Made by a program: the position numbers and the translations under genes. This document shows, one piece after another, positions 1 to 10,400 of a DNA stretch of 38,296 bases. Source of the DNA: Polaribacter sp. (GTDB lineage: Bacteria > Bacteroidota > Bacteroidia > Flavobacteriales > Flavobacteriaceae); contig JANQTQ010000201.1 in the NCBI GenBank assembly GCA_030731625.1, forward strand, positions 1 through 38,296, read 5' to 3'. The number at the start of each line of letters is the position of its first letter. Within the stretch, counting starts at the first letter, position 1. The notes under the pieces were generated by a model that worked only from the letters and a program-made list of their open reading frames with translations, made no database searches and was not told where the DNA came from.

Positions 1-74
1 TAGTTCCAGCAAACACTAATAAACCAACTATCAGCAAAAAAGGTCATTTTTCATTATTGAGGAAATAGAAAACT

Positions 75-2786
75 ATGAAAATTTATAGCACTTTACTTTT
101 TTTGCTACTAACTGTTTGCATAAGTGCTCAAAGAGAAGCTGATAACTGGTATTTTGGAAACAATGCTGGTCTAAATTTTTCAACATCTATGCCAACTGTT
201 ATTCAAGGCAGTAGTATTTTTAGTACAAAAGGATCTAGCGCTATATCAGACAAAAATGGGAATACTGTATTTTATAGTAATGGAACTTTTCTTAAAAACG
301 ATAAGAATTTTGATATTGCTACCACTTTTGGAGGATCAAATGGAGGACTTACTCAGTCCGCCATATTTATCCCAACAAATAATGAGCATATATATCATTA
401 TTTTACCATAAGTATTGAGTCTCAAAGCCCAGGTCCAGGAGGTCCAAATTTTGCCCCCGGGCTTTACCATTACATGTTAGATAAGAGACTTAATAATGGC
501 AATGGTGGTGTTATTCCACAAAGAGATTCACATTTAATAAACACAGGTGGAATGTCTGGAAAAATGTCTGCAATACATCATTCAGATGGAAAATCTATAT
601 GGTTAGCAGTTTTAGGAAATGAAACTAACCTAAATAATTCTTTTGATACTTTTTTTATTTATAAAATAAATGAAACTGATGTAAGCAACCCAATAATATA
701 TAAACTAGAAACCCCATTAGATTATGGTGATGGGGCTATTAAATTTTCTCCTGATGGCGAAAAATTAGTTTTGACTGGATATGAAAGAAAAGTAATTTTA
801 TTCGAATTTAATAAACAAGATGCTTCAATTAAAAAAGAAAATGAGTTTGGAACTTTTGTGGACTTAGGTGTTTGGGCTATTCCTTATGGAGTAGAGTTTT
901 CACAAGATTCCAAACTGTTATATTTGACTGGTGTTGATCAAAATAGTTTGACATATTTATTTCAGTTTGACATTGAAGAGACAGATTTAAATAAAATAAG
1001 AACGGAGCTCTATACTGACAACTCTATTATTCCTGGTGGATTACAAATTTCTTCTGACGGAAAAATATACATGGCAATTGCACAAAAATCTCAAGTAAAT
1101 AATCAAAGTAGTTATTTAGGAGTTATTAACTCCCCAACTACCATAGGGATTAGGAGTAATTATGATCATAATGCTATTAATTTAGAAGAAGGAAAATCAA
1201 TTAGAAGTCTTCCAAACTTTATTCAATCATATTTTAGAACGAGAATTTTAACTGAAAAAGGCTGTTTAAATAGTGATATTTTTTTTGAAGTTGATACGTA
1301 TGCAAACATTACTTCTGCTGAATGGGATTTTGGGGATGGTAACAAATCAACCGAAATTACGCCAAACCATATTTTTACAACCTCAGGTGAATTTAATGTT
1401 ACAGTAACTATTACCATAAATAATAGACAAATAACTGTTAACAAGAAAATAACTGTTTTCTCTCCACCAATAATTTACACTGATAAAAAAATAATTCAAT
1501 GCGGTATTAACAATGATGGCATTGATTATTTTAATTTAATGAATATAAATGATGAAATAACTGACAATAATTTAACTTATGAATTTGCTTTTTTTGAAAA
1601 CTCAATAGATGCTTTTAACAATAGTAATAAAATAGATGATCCAGAAAACTACCAAAACCTAAGTAACCCACAAACGCTATTTGCAAGAATTGTTAATCAA
1701 AACGGTTGTTCAAGTATTGCTGCTTTTTCAATAGAATCTGTTTTTGTTCAATTAGGAAATATTAATTCTATTTATACTTGTGAGGACTCTGATAATATTA
1801 TTGGAAATTCTGAAGGGCTTTTTAAATTGAGAGGTAAATTAGAAGAAATAAGAGAACAATTTAATATAAGTTCTACTTCAATAATTAGATTTTACAAAAG
1901 TCAAATAGATGCGCAAACTACAAACGACCAACTTCCTCTAAATTTTAATTCTCCAACAAGAATAATATGGGTAAGAGTAGATAACGATTTAAGTTGTGGA
2001 GGCATAGAACCTGTAAATTTAATTGTAAACTCTAATCAACCAATAAACCTACAAGACACTTATACAATATGTCACAAACCAGAAGAAAAACCTCCTGTTA
2101 TTGTTTCTGCAGATGCAAGTAATGATCGTTTTGAATGGAAAAATAGTACAGGTGCAGTTATAAGTACAGAAAAAGATTACACATTAAATACCATTGGCGA
2201 ATTTTCTTTAACAGTGTACAAATCTGAAAATGGTATTGCCTGTTCTGTTAGAAAAGATTTTGTAGTTGTAAATCCTGAAATAGCTGTTTTCTCTCAAATA
2301 GACGTAAATACAGAAGATGAAACGAACAACACAATTTCATTAAATGTTATTGGAAATAGCAATTATGAATTCTCTTTAGACAATACAAACTTCTCTGGAA
2401 ATGGAACCTCTTTCACATTTACAAATGTAGAAGCTGGTTTAAGAACAGTTTACGTAAGAGATATCAATAATTGCGAAGAACCAATTCAAACAAATGTTTC
2501 TGTGATTGGATTTAAAGAATACTTTACACCAAACGGAGATAATAACAATGATTTTTGGAATGTAAAAGGGTTGGATCCTGTTTTATTTAAATCTATAAAT
2601 GTGCGTATTTTTAATAGATATGGAAAACTCATTGGCTCTATAACAGATTTTTCTTCGCAAGGTTGGGACGGAAATTTTAACGGAAAACCAGCAGCTCCAA
2701 ATAACTATTGGTTTACAGCAAAAATTATAGATAAAGATGATAAAATAATTCAAGAATCTGGAAATTTTAGTTTGATTAGAAATTAA
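75..2786 (+). CDS. Secreted PKD-domain protein with T9SS type-B (gliding-motility-like) C-terminal sorting domain
   Basis: Signal peptide MKIYSTLLFLLLTVCISAQ; PKD motif SAEWDFGDGNKSTEITPNHIFTTSGEFNVTVT; C-terminus EYFTPNGDNNNDFWNVKGL...FNRYGKLI...WDGNFNGKPAAPNNYWF typical of type-B CTD. Confidence 0.9.
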   Translation: MKIYSTLLFLLLTVCISAQREADNWYFGNNAGLNFSTSMPTVIQGSSIFSTKGSSAISDKNGNTVFYSNGTFLKNDKNFDIATTFGGSNGGLTQSAIFIPTNNEHIYHYFTISIESQSPGPGGPNFAPGLYHYMLDKRLNNGNGGVIPQRDSHLINTGGMSGKMSAIHHSDGKSIWLAVLGNETNLNNSFDTFFIYKINETDVSNPIIYKLETPLDYGDGAIKFSPDGEKLVLTGYERKVILFEFNKQDASIKKENEFGTFVDLGVWAIPYGVEFSQDSKLLYLTGVDQNSLTYLFQFDIEETDLNKIRTELYTDNSIIPGGLQISSDGKIYMAIAQKSQVNNQSSYLGVINSPTTIGIRSNYDHNAINLEEGKSIRSLPNFIQSYFRTRILTEKGCLNSDIFFEVDTYANITSAEWDFGDGNKSTEITPNHIFTTSGEFNVTVTITINNRQITVNKKITVFSPPIIYTDKKIIQCGINNDGIDYFNLMNINDEITDNNLTYEFAFFENSIDAFNNSNKIDDPENYQNLSNPQTLFARIVNQNGCSSIAAFSIESVFVQLGNINSIYTCEDSDNIIGNSEGLFKLRGKLEEIREQFNISSTSIIRFYKSQIDAQTTNDQLPLNFNSPTRIIWVRVDNDLSCGGIEPVNLIVNSNQPINLQDTYTICHKPEEKPPVIVSADASNDRFEWKNSTGAVISTEKDYTLNTIGEFSLTVYKSENGIACSVRKDFVVVNPEIAVFSQIDVNTEDETNNTISLNVIGNSNYEFSLDNTNFSGNGTSFTFTNVEAGLRTVYVRDINNCEEPIQTNVSVIGFKEYFTPNGDNNNDFWNVKGLDPVLFKSINVRIFNRYGKLIGSITDFSSQGWDGNFNGKPAAPNNYWFTAKIIDKDDKIIQESGNFSLIRN

Positions 2787-2803
2787 TAATCTTTAACTAT
2801 CCG

Positions 2804-2811
2804 TATTTTTG
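2804..2811 (+). promoter_or_regulatory. Bacteroidetes-type -7 element (TAnnTTTG: TATTTTTG) immediately before the uvrB ATG
   Basis: CCGTATTTTTGCAACATGG; element ends 4 nt before the ATG. No TTTG at the ideal upstream spacing. Confidence 0.4.
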
Positions 2812-2815
2812 CAAC

Positions 2816-4804
2816 ATGGAATTTAATTTAGTATCAGAATTCTCTCCTACGGGAGACCAGCCAGAAGCAATAAAACAACTTACACAAGGAGTTTTATCTG
2901 GCGAAAAATTTCAAACTTTACTAGGTGTTACCGGCTCTGGAAAAACATTTACAGTAGCAAATCTTGTAAAAGAAGTACAAAAACCAACCTTAGTTTTAGC
3001 GCATAATAAAACACTAGCCGCTCAATTATACTCAGAATTTAAACAGTTTTTTCCTAAAAATGCTGTAGAATATTTTGTGTCGTACTACGATTATTATCAA
3101 CCAGAAGCCTATATTCCTGTAACAGGAACCTATATAGAAAAAGATTTATCTATTAATGATGATATTGAACGATTGCGAATTAGAGCCACTTCTTCTCTAC
3201 TTTCTGGTAGACGAGATGTTTTAATTGTAGCTTCCGTTTCTTGTTTATACGGAATTGGAAATCCCGTTGAATTTAAGAAAAATGTAATTCCGATTCAAGT
3301 AAATCAGCAAATTGCAAGAACAAAATTTTTACATCAATTGGTACAAAGTTTATATTCTAGAACCGAAGTAGAAATTAAAAGCGGGACTTTTAAAGTGAAA
3401 GGCGATGTCGTTACCATTTATCCATCTTATGGAGATCATGGATATCGAGTGCATTTTTTTGGTGATGAAATTGAAGAAATAGAATCTTTTGATTTAGAAA
3501 ACAATACAGTTATAGAAAGTTTTAATGAACTAACTATTTATCCTGCAAATCTGTTTGTAACTTCTCCGGATGTTTTACAAAATGCCATTCATCAAATTCA
3601 AGAAGATATGATGAAACAGGTAGATTATTTTAAAGAAATTGGCAAACATTTAGAATCAAAACGTTTAAAAGAACGTACAGAATTCGATTTAGAAATGATT
3701 CGTGAATTAGGCTATTGTTCTGGAATTGAAAATTATTCACGTTATTTAGATGGACGTCAACCAGGTACAAGACCTTTCTGCTTGTTAGATTATTTTCCTG
3801 ATGATTATTTAATGATTATCGATGAAAGCCACGTAACAGTTCCGCAAACACACGCAATGTATGGTGGCGATAGAAGTAGAAAAGAAAACTTAGTAGAATA
3901 TGGTTTTCGTTTACCTGCCGCTATGGATAATCGTCCTTTAAAATTTGATGAATTTGAAGCCATTCAGAATCAAACTATTTTTGTTTCAGCTACTCCGGCC
4001 GATTATGAATTGCAAAAAACAGAAGGTGTTTTTGTAGAACAAGTAATTAGACCCACAGGATTATTAGATCCAATTATTGAAATTAGACCAAGTTTAAATC
4101 AGATTGATGATTTAATTGAAGAAATTCAAATTAGAGTAGAAAAAGACGAACGAACTTTAGTAACTACTCTAACAAAAAGAATGGCAGAAGAATTGACAAA
4201 ATATTTAGCAAGAGTTGATATTCGTTGTAGATATATCCATTCTGATGTTGATACTTTAGAGCGTGTAGAAATTATGCAAGATTTGCGTAAAGGTTTGTTT
4301 GATGTTTTAATTGGAGTAAATCTATTAAGAGAAGGTTTAGATTTACCCGAAGTTTCATTAGTAGCCATTTTAGATGCTGATAAAGAAGGATTTTTAAGAA
4401 GTCATAGATCTTTAACACAAACCATAGGTAGAGCCGCGAGAAACGTAAATGGCTTGGCAATTTTATATGCTGATAAAATAACAAACAGCATGCAAAAAAC
4501 CATTGATGAAACGGATAGAAGACGTGAAAAACAAATTGCATATAATACTAAAAATAACATCACTCCTACTCAAATCAATAAAAAAATAGATGATACTTTA
4601 TCTAGAAGCGCTGTTTCTAGTTACCATTATGACAATGCAAAACAAGTTGCTGCAGAACAAGATTTACAATATTTACCAAAAGAAGAAATAGAAAAACGCA
4701 TACGAGACAAACGCAAGCAAATGGAAGCAGCTGCCAAAAGTTTAGACTTTATTGTTGCGGCAAAACTGCGTGATGAGATTGCCGTTTTAAAAGAAAGTTT
4801 GTAA
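2816..4804 (+). CDS. uvrB: Excinuclease ABC subunit UvrB
   Basis: Full-length 662 aa; Walker A GVTGSGKTFT, YYDYYQPEAYIP beta-hairpin, DESH box, C-terminal UVR motif. Confidence 0.98.
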   Translation: MEFNLVSEFSPTGDQPEAIKQLTQGVLSGEKFQTLLGVTGSGKTFTVANLVKEVQKPTLVLAHNKTLAAQLYSEFKQFFPKNAVEYFVSYYDYYQPEAYIPVTGTYIEKDLSINDDIERLRIRATSSLLSGRRDVLIVASVSCLYGIGNPVEFKKNVIPIQVNQQIARTKFLHQLVQSLYSRTEVEIKSGTFKVKGDVVTIYPSYGDHGYRVHFFGDEIEEIESFDLENNTVIESFNELTIYPANLFVTSPDVLQNAIHQIQEDMMKQVDYFKEIGKHLESKRLKERTEFDLEMIRELGYCSGIENYSRYLDGRQPGTRPFCLLDYFPDDYLMIIDESHVTVPQTHAMYGGDRSRKENLVEYGFRLPAAMDNRPLKFDEFEAIQNQTIFVSATPADYELQKTEGVFVEQVIRPTGLLDPIIEIRPSLNQIDDLIEEIQIRVEKDERTLVTTLTKRMAEELTKYLARVDIRCRYIHSDVDTLERVEIMQDLRKGLFDVLIGVNLLREGLDLPEVSLVAILDADKEGFLRSHRSLTQTIGRAARNVNGLAILYADKITNSMQKTIDETDRRREKQIAYNTKNNITPTQINKKIDDTLSRSAVSSYHYDNAKQVAAEQDLQYLPKEEIEKRIRDKRKQMEAAAKSLDFIVAAKLRDEIAVLKESL

Positions 4805-4887
4805 GTTTTTCATTTTAAATTACGCTTAACTTACTATATAAAGTATTGTAATAACAAGTTTAAAAAGAACACAAAATCTAAATAATT

Positions 4888-5796
4888 ATGAAATTTAACA
4901 ACATTTTAGAGACTATAGGTAACACACCAACAGTAAAATTATCTAAATTATTTCCGAACGCAAATGTGTGGATAAAACTAGAAAAAGTAAATCCTGGTGG
5001 AAGCATTAAAGACAGAATTGCCTTAGCAATGATAGAAGATGCAGAACAAAAAAACCTAATTACTAAAGATACCGAAATTATTGAGCCTACTTCTGGAAAT
5101 ACAGGTATAGGTTTGGCAATGATTGCCGCCATAAAAGGCTATAAATTAACCTTGGTAATGCCAGAATCTATGTCTGTAGAACGACGAGCATTGATGACTG
5201 CATACGGCGCAAATATTGTATTAACGCCAAAAGAATTAGGTTTAGGCGGCACAATAGCAAAAGCAAATGAAATGGTTGCCAATACTAAAAATGCTTGGAT
5301 GCCATCGCAATTTACAAATCCTTCAAATCCTGAAATCCATCGTACAACTACCGCTTTAGAAGTACTAAATGATTTTCCTGATGGACTAGATTATTTAATA
5401 ACTGGTGTTGGTACTGGTGGACATATTACTGGAATGGCAGAAGTTTTAAAAGAAAAATATCCTACTTTAAAAGTATTTGCAGTAGAACCTAACGATTCCG
5501 CAGTAATTTCTGGAGACAAACCCGGCCCTCATCCTTTGCAAGGTATCGGACCTGGCTTTATTCCCGAGACTTTTAATATTAAAATCATAGACGGCGCTAT
5601 TAGAATTACAAAAGAAGAAGCTTTTGCAGAAGTCAAAAACATTGCAAAATCCGAAGGTATTTTAGTAGGTATTTCTACAGGTGCATCATTAGCCGCTGTT
5701 AGAAAACAATTGCAAACTTTAAAAGGTAATGAAACGATCCTAACCATGAATTACGATACGGGAGAGCGTTATTTATCTATTGAAGGACTGTTATAA
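4888..5796 (+). CDS. cysK: Cysteine synthase (O-acetylserine sulfhydrylase), PLP-dependent
   Basis: [28 protein letters not shown] (PLP lysine), [26 protein letters not shown] motifs. Confidence 0.92.
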   Translation: MKFNNILETIGNTPTVKLSKLFPNANVWIKLEKVNPGGSIKDRIALAMIEDAEQKNLITKDTEIIEPTSGNTGIGLAMIAAIKGYKLTLVMPESMSVERRALMTAYGANIVLTPKELGLGGTIAKANEMVANTKNAWMPSQFTNPSNPEIHRTTTALEVLNDFPDGLDYLITGVGTGGHITGMAEVLKEKYPTLKVFAVEPNDSAVISGDKPGPHPLQGIGPGFIPETFNIKIIDGAIRITKEEAFAEVKNIAKSEGILVGISTGASLAAVRKQLQTLKGNETILTMNYDTGERYLSIEGLL

Positions 5797-5900
5797 TTAT
5801 TAAGAACATCAATTTTACTGTTAAAAGAAACCGATTGTATTTTTAAGTTTCACATCGGATAAAATTAAATACAAATAAATAAGAGGCTTTAGCTGTAATT

Positions 5901-6121
5901 GCGTCAAGGAGGAACTTTGTCTCGCATCAGGCTGCAGTTCAACACGGGTCAAGGTGCAGTTTGTATCGGGTCAAGATGGATTTTTTAAAAGTACTAGTAT
6001 AGTTCGTTCAAAATACTAGTATAACCTATGAAAAGTACTAGTATATATTTTAAAAAAATCTAGTATTTTTACAATATAGTGAAGCAACCCTTAAATGCGG
6101 GATCAGTGCAAATCTTGTTTA
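5901..6121. repeat. Degenerate tandem array, ~10 units with 22-nt period (one unit 23 nt)
   Basis: Units: 5901 GCGTCAAGGAGGAACTTTGTCTC; 5924 GCATCAGGCTGCAGTTCAACAC; 5946 GGGTCAAGGTGCAGTTTGTATC; 5968 GGGTCAAGATGGATTTTTTAAA; 5990 AGTACTAGTATAGTTCGTTCAA; 6012 AATACTAGTATAACCTATGAAA; 6034 AGTACTAGTATATATTTTAAAA; 6056 AAATCTAGTATTTTTACAATAT; 6078 AGTGAAGCAACCCTTAAATGCG (poor match); 6100 GGATCAGTGCAAATCTTGTTTA. Confidence 0.7.
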
Positions 6122-6216
6122 AAGATATAAAAAAAAGGGAATTACAAGGTTCATCTTTATGAAAATAAATGAACTTTATAAAAATCTTGACAATTAAGTT
6201 TCAAATGCCTAAAATC

Positions 6217-6248
6217 AAAAAAACCAAGCAAATTTGCTTGGTTTTTTT
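6217..6248. terminator. Intrinsic bidirectional terminator downstream of guaB
   Basis: Perfect dyad AAAAACCAAGCAAATTTGCTTGGTTTTT flanked by A/T tracts. Confidence 0.85.
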
Positions 6249-6262
6249 GTCTAAGTTTTAAA

Positions 6263-7738
6263 TTATCTTCTGCTATAATTCGGAGATTCTTTTGTAATCA
6301 CCACATCATGTGGATGACTTTCATTAATTCCGCTAGCGGTAATTCTTATAAATTTACCCGTTTCTTTTAATGTTTCAATATCTTTTGCTCCACAATATCC
6401 CATTCCTGCGCGCAAACCTCCAATAAATTGATGAATACTTTCAAACAATTCTCCTTTATAAGGTACACGACCCACAATTCCTTCTGGAACTAATTTTTTA
6501 ATATCGTCTTCTACATCTTGAAAATAACGATCTTTTGAGCCTTGTTTCATGGCCTCAATAGATCCCATTCCTCTATAAGATTTAAATTTTCTTCCTTCGT
6601 AAATAATAGTTTCTCCAGGAGATTCTTTTGTACCCGCCAATAAAGAACCTAACATTACGGTATCTGCACCAGCAGCAATTGCTTTAGGAATGTCACCAGT
6701 ATAACGAATTCCACCATCAGCAATAACAGGAACACCACTTCCTTTAATGGCTTCTGCAACTTCTAAAACTGCAGAAAACTGAGGAAAACCAACACCTGCA
6801 ATAATTCTAGTTGTACAAATAGAGCCAGGACCAATACCAACTTTTATAGCATCTGCACCAGCAGCAACAAGAAATTGAGCAGCTTCTGGAGTTGCAATAT
6901 TACCTACCACTACATCTAAATTTGGAAATTTATCTTTTATTGCTCTTAAAACATTTACTACACCTTCTGTATGCCCATGAGCTGTATCAATTACAACAGC
7001 ATCTACACCAGCATTTACCAAAGCCTCTGCTCTTTCTACAGCGTCATTTGTTACACCTAAAGCAGCCGCAACTCTTAATCTACCAAAAGAATCTTTATTT
7101 GCAATTGGTTTTTGAGTAACTTTGGTAATATCTCTAAACGTAATAAGTCCTTTTAATTTATAATCTTTATCAACAATTAAAAGTTTTTCTATTTTATAAT
7201 TTTGAAGAATTTTCTCGGCATCTGCTAAAGAGGTTCCAACTGCTGCAGTAACCAAATTTTCACTTGTCATTATTTCAACAATTGGTCTATTACCATCATG
7301 TTCAAATCGTAAATCTCTATTTGTAACAATTCCTTTTAGAATTCCTTCATTATCAACAATAGGAATTCCTCCAATTCCGTGTTCCCTCATGTTATTTTTT
7401 GCATCAGAAACAACAGCAGTTAAAGGTAAAGTTACAGGATCTAAAATCATACCGCTTTCTGCACGTTTTACTTTTCTAACTTCTTGAGCCTGTTTCTCAA
7501 TAGTCATATTTTTATGTAAAACACCTATACCGCCCTCTCTAGCCATGGCAATAGCCAAAGCCGATTCTGTAACTGTATCCATAGCTGCGGAAACTATAGG
7601 AACATTAATTGTAATATTTCTAGTAAATTTTGTTTGAATACTTACTTCTCTTGGAAGTACTTTAGAAAAAGCAGGAACTAATAATACATCATCGTATGTT
7701 AGCCCTTCTCCTAAAATTTTGTTGTTGTGTGCTGTCAT
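6263..7738 (-). CDS. guaB: Inosine-5'-monophosphate dehydrogenase
   Basis: 491 aa; [13 protein letters not shown], two CBS domains, [17 protein letters not shown] catalytic loop, [11 protein letters not shown]. Confidence 0.98.
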   Translation of the reverse strand: MTAHNNKILGEGLTYDDVLLVPAFSKVLPREVSIQTKFTRNITINVPIVSAAMDTVTESALAIAMAREGGIGVLHKNMTIEKQAQEVRKVKRAESGMILDPVTLPLTAVVSDAKNNMREHGIGGIPIVDNEGILKGIVTNRDLRFEHDGNRPIVEIMTSENLVTAAVGTSLADAEKILQNYKIEKLLIVDKDYKLKGLITFRDITKVTQKPIANKDSFGRLRVAAALGVTNDAVERAEALVNAGVDAVVIDTAHGHTEGVVNVLRAIKDKFPNLDVVVGNIATPEAAQFLVAAGADAIKVGIGPGSICTTRIIAGVGFPQFSAVLEVAEAIKGSGVPVIADGGIRYTGDIPKAIAAGADTVMLGSLLAGTKESPGETIIYEGRKFKSYRGMGSIEAMKQGSKDRYFQDVEDDIKKLVPEGIVGRVPYKGELFESIHQFIGGLRAGMGYCGAKDIETLKETGKFIRITASGINESHPHDVVITKESPNYSRR

Positions 7739-7962
7739 GTTGCAATTAAGGTATAATTGCGAGCAAATTTACAACTTATTAATGAATTATAAGCTTTTCA
7801 TTTTTAAAATATTATAAAGACAATTATTTTAATATACTATTGTATTCTTTTCTAAAAAGAATATTGATAAATAATTTCACAAAAAACAAAACGTTATAAA
7901 GCCCAAATAAATAACAAAATGTTCGTTTTTTCTTGAAATTAAGACTCCGTATTTAACTTCTT

Positions 7963-10362
7963 TTAAATTTTAAACTCTAAAGTAATATAATAATTTCTGG
8001 GAGCAGAAGGTATAATTCCTGGTCCTGGATATCCTGTTGCTCTTCTTGTAAAGTAATTTTCGTTTAAAAGATTATTAATTCCGGTTTCTATTTTTGCAAA
8101 TTTGTATTTGTAAGAAGCCGAAAAATCTAAAATACCATATGCAGGAATTTCTCCTGTAACGCCACTTAAACTGCCACCAATTGCATTTGTTGCATCGGAA
8201 AATTGGCTAGATAAATAAGAGTATTGTAAGCTGCTTAAAAAGTTTTTATAGCCAAACCTTATACCCGTCTTAAGGTTGATATTTGGTATAAATTCAACTT
8301 CATTTCCAACGACTCCGTTTATTTGAGATTTGGTGTATTCTGATGTAATAAAAGAAGAATTTATAAAGTAATTAAGCACATATTCAGCATTATTTGTAAA
8401 AAGCTTTTTCAGATTAAAATCGATTAAACTTTCTATACCTAAAATTCTAGCATCACCAATATTCGCTCTTTCTGCTTTTCCATCTGCTCTAGTATAAATA
8501 TTGATTCTATCATTATAAAATAGCCCAAAAAAATTGGCATCATAAGAGAAAAAATTATCATAATTACCTCTAATTCCTGCATCAATAGTAAAACCGTTTT
8601 CATCAGTAATATTTGGTGAAATTTCAAAAGCAGGATTTGCTGTACTTATATCAGAAAAAGTAACCGACCTATAGTTTTGAGAAATATTACCATAAAATTC
8701 TACTGATTTATTTAGTTTATAACTTGAACCAATTCCTAATAAAATAAAATTTCTGATGTTCGTTTCCTCTTCATCGCGTAAATTTTCATTGATAACATTG
8801 CCAGCAGCATCTGTAATAATATCTTTTATAATTTCATCTCTTTCTGTTTTAATATACTCAAAACGAAAACCTGGTGTTATTGAAAAATCATCATTAATAT
8901 AAAAAATATTTTCTCCAAAAAGGGACATATTTAAGTTTGGAAAGATACTATTTGATTGATTTGGATAATTTGGATAATCATCTAATCTCAACTCAAAATC
9001 GGCATCAAAACCGTTAGAACCTGGTCCTTGTATATTGGTGTTATTGGCTTTGTAAAATTTTGTTCCGATTAAAAAAATAGATTTTTTATCAAAAATTTTA
9101 TAATTACTTAACAATCTCGTTTCAAATCCAAAATTTTTAAACGTTCCTTTAATCAAATCTCTTTCTGTATTTGGGTCAATTTGATTCACTCTATTGGTTC
9201 TAAATCCGATGGCATCTCTAGAAGCATCCAATCCAAAAAAGTTAAAAGAAAAATTTGTCTTCTCAGAAAAAGAATATTCCCATTTTAAGTTGTACAAAAA
9301 CCATTGAACCTGAAACCAATTACGTTCTCGATTACTTTGATTTGAGTCTTCTAAAAACATTAGATCTGTTAACCCTCCCGCTTGTTGTGCAACATAATTT
9401 AACCCCGTAAATTCTGCAGAGAGTTTGCTTTTATCATTAATCTGATATCCTATATGTGCAAAAACATTTTTAGATTCGAAGTTAGAATTTGGTCTAAATC
9501 CATTCCCTTTTTTGTAATTTAAGTAGGTGTAATAACTAAACTTTCCTTGTGTATCACTCAAACTCGTAAAATTAGTATACAAACCAAAACTACCTATTGT
9601 ATTTCTAAAAACTATTTCTTGATTTTTGGTTGGTTTTTTTGTGATAAAATTCACCAAACCACCAAATTGCGTTCCATATTGTAATGAAGCAGCTCCTCTA
9701 ATTACTTGAATTTCTTGCAACCCTTCGGAAGCTGGCGTGTAATAACTTTCTGGATACCCTAAAACATCTGCAGAAATATCATATCCGTTTTGGCGCGTAT
9801 TAAAATTTGCAGTTCTATTTGGATCTAAGCCTCTACCACCAATATTTAATTGCAAACCTGCATCGTCATTTTGATAAATATTTAAACCCGCAATTTGATT
9901 AAAAATTTGTCTGGCATTGTTCGACGCCAAATTTGCAGTAGATTGATTTATTAAAATAACTTCTGTCTTTTTACCAGCATAAATGGCTGTTCCTTCTACA
10001 TCTTGTAATCGTTTTAGTTCGAAGACTTTTTCTCTTCTTGTTGTAATTTGTATTTCAGATAATTCCTCTGAAAAAGGTTCTAAAACAATCTGAGCATTTT
10101 CATATCTATCAATCTTTAAATAAACATTTTTTATTTTATAATTTTCAATATAAAAAATTAACGGAATTTCTTTTTTATTTGTTGAAAATGTAAATTTACC
10201 TAAAGGATTTGTTTCTGTTAACAACCCCCCATTTTCACTGTAGATTTGTACTTTATCTAATGAACTATTTTTAGAATTTACAACCGTACCAGAAACTTTA
10301 TATTGACTAAAAATAACGGTTTGAAATAATAAGAGTAAGATGAATAATATTTTAAATTTCAT
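7963..10362 (-). CDS. TonB-dependent outer-membrane receptor (FecA-like) with carboxypeptidase-regulatory-like N-terminal domain
   Basis: ORF track starts at 10446, but the signal-peptide start MKFKILFILLLLFQTVIFSQ is at 10362. Plug motif GGRGLDPNRTANFNTRQNGYDIS, IQVIRGAASLQYGTQFGGLVNFITK; terminal LEFKI. Confidence 0.92.
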   Translation of the reverse strand: MKFKILFILLLLFQTVIFSQYKVSGTVVNSKNSSLDKVQIYSENGGLLTETNPLGKFTFSTNKKEIPLIFYIENYKIKNVYLKIDRYENAQIVLEPFSEELSEIQITTRREKVFELKRLQDVEGTAIYAGKKTEVILINQSTANLASNNARQIFNQIAGLNIYQNDDAGLQLNIGGRGLDPNRTANFNTRQNGYDISADVLGYPESYYTPASEGLQEIQVIRGAASLQYGTQFGGLVNFITKKPTKNQEIVFRNTIGSFGLYTNFTSLSDTQGKFSYYTYLNYKKGNGFRPNSNFESKNVFAHIGYQINDKSKLSAEFTGLNYVAQQAGGLTDLMFLEDSNQSNRERNWFQVQWFLYNLKWEYSFSEKTNFSFNFFGLDASRDAIGFRTNRVNQIDPNTERDLIKGTFKNFGFETRLLSNYKIFDKKSIFLIGTKFYKANNTNIQGPGSNGFDADFELRLDDYPNYPNQSNSIFPNLNMSLFGENIFYINDDFSITPGFRFEYIKTERDEIIKDIITDAAGNVINENLRDEEETNIRNFILLGIGSSYKLNKSVEFYGNISQNYRSVTFSDISTANPAFEISPNITDENGFTIDAGIRGNYDNFFSYDANFFGLFYNDRINIYTRADGKAERANIGDARILGIESLIDFNLKKLFTNNAEYVLNYFINSSFITSEYTKSQINGVVGNEVEFIPNINLKTGIRFGYKNFLSSLQYSYLSSQFSDATNAIGGSLSGVTGEIPAYGILDFSASYKYKFAKIETGINNLLNENYFTRRATGYPGPGIIPSAPRNYYITLEFKI

Positions 10363-10400
10363 TAAATTTAATTTTAATATTTTTAAAAACATAGTTGGAT

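Noticed and set aside
5881-6003. Open plus-strand frame across the GC-rich half of the 22-nt array (ends ...VKMDFLKVLV*)
   Set aside because: The 22-nt period is not a multiple of 3, so the repeat is not preserved at protein level; no plausible start site.
6892-7119. Plus-strand 75-aa Leu/His-rich ORF inside guaB
   Set aside because: Antisense to highly conserved guaB; biased composition is a by-product of the codon pattern.
7843-7861. Palindrome ATTCTTTT-CTA-AAAAGAAT downstream of the TonB receptor
   Set aside because: AT-only stem, weak as a terminator; may be chance, so not listed as a feature.
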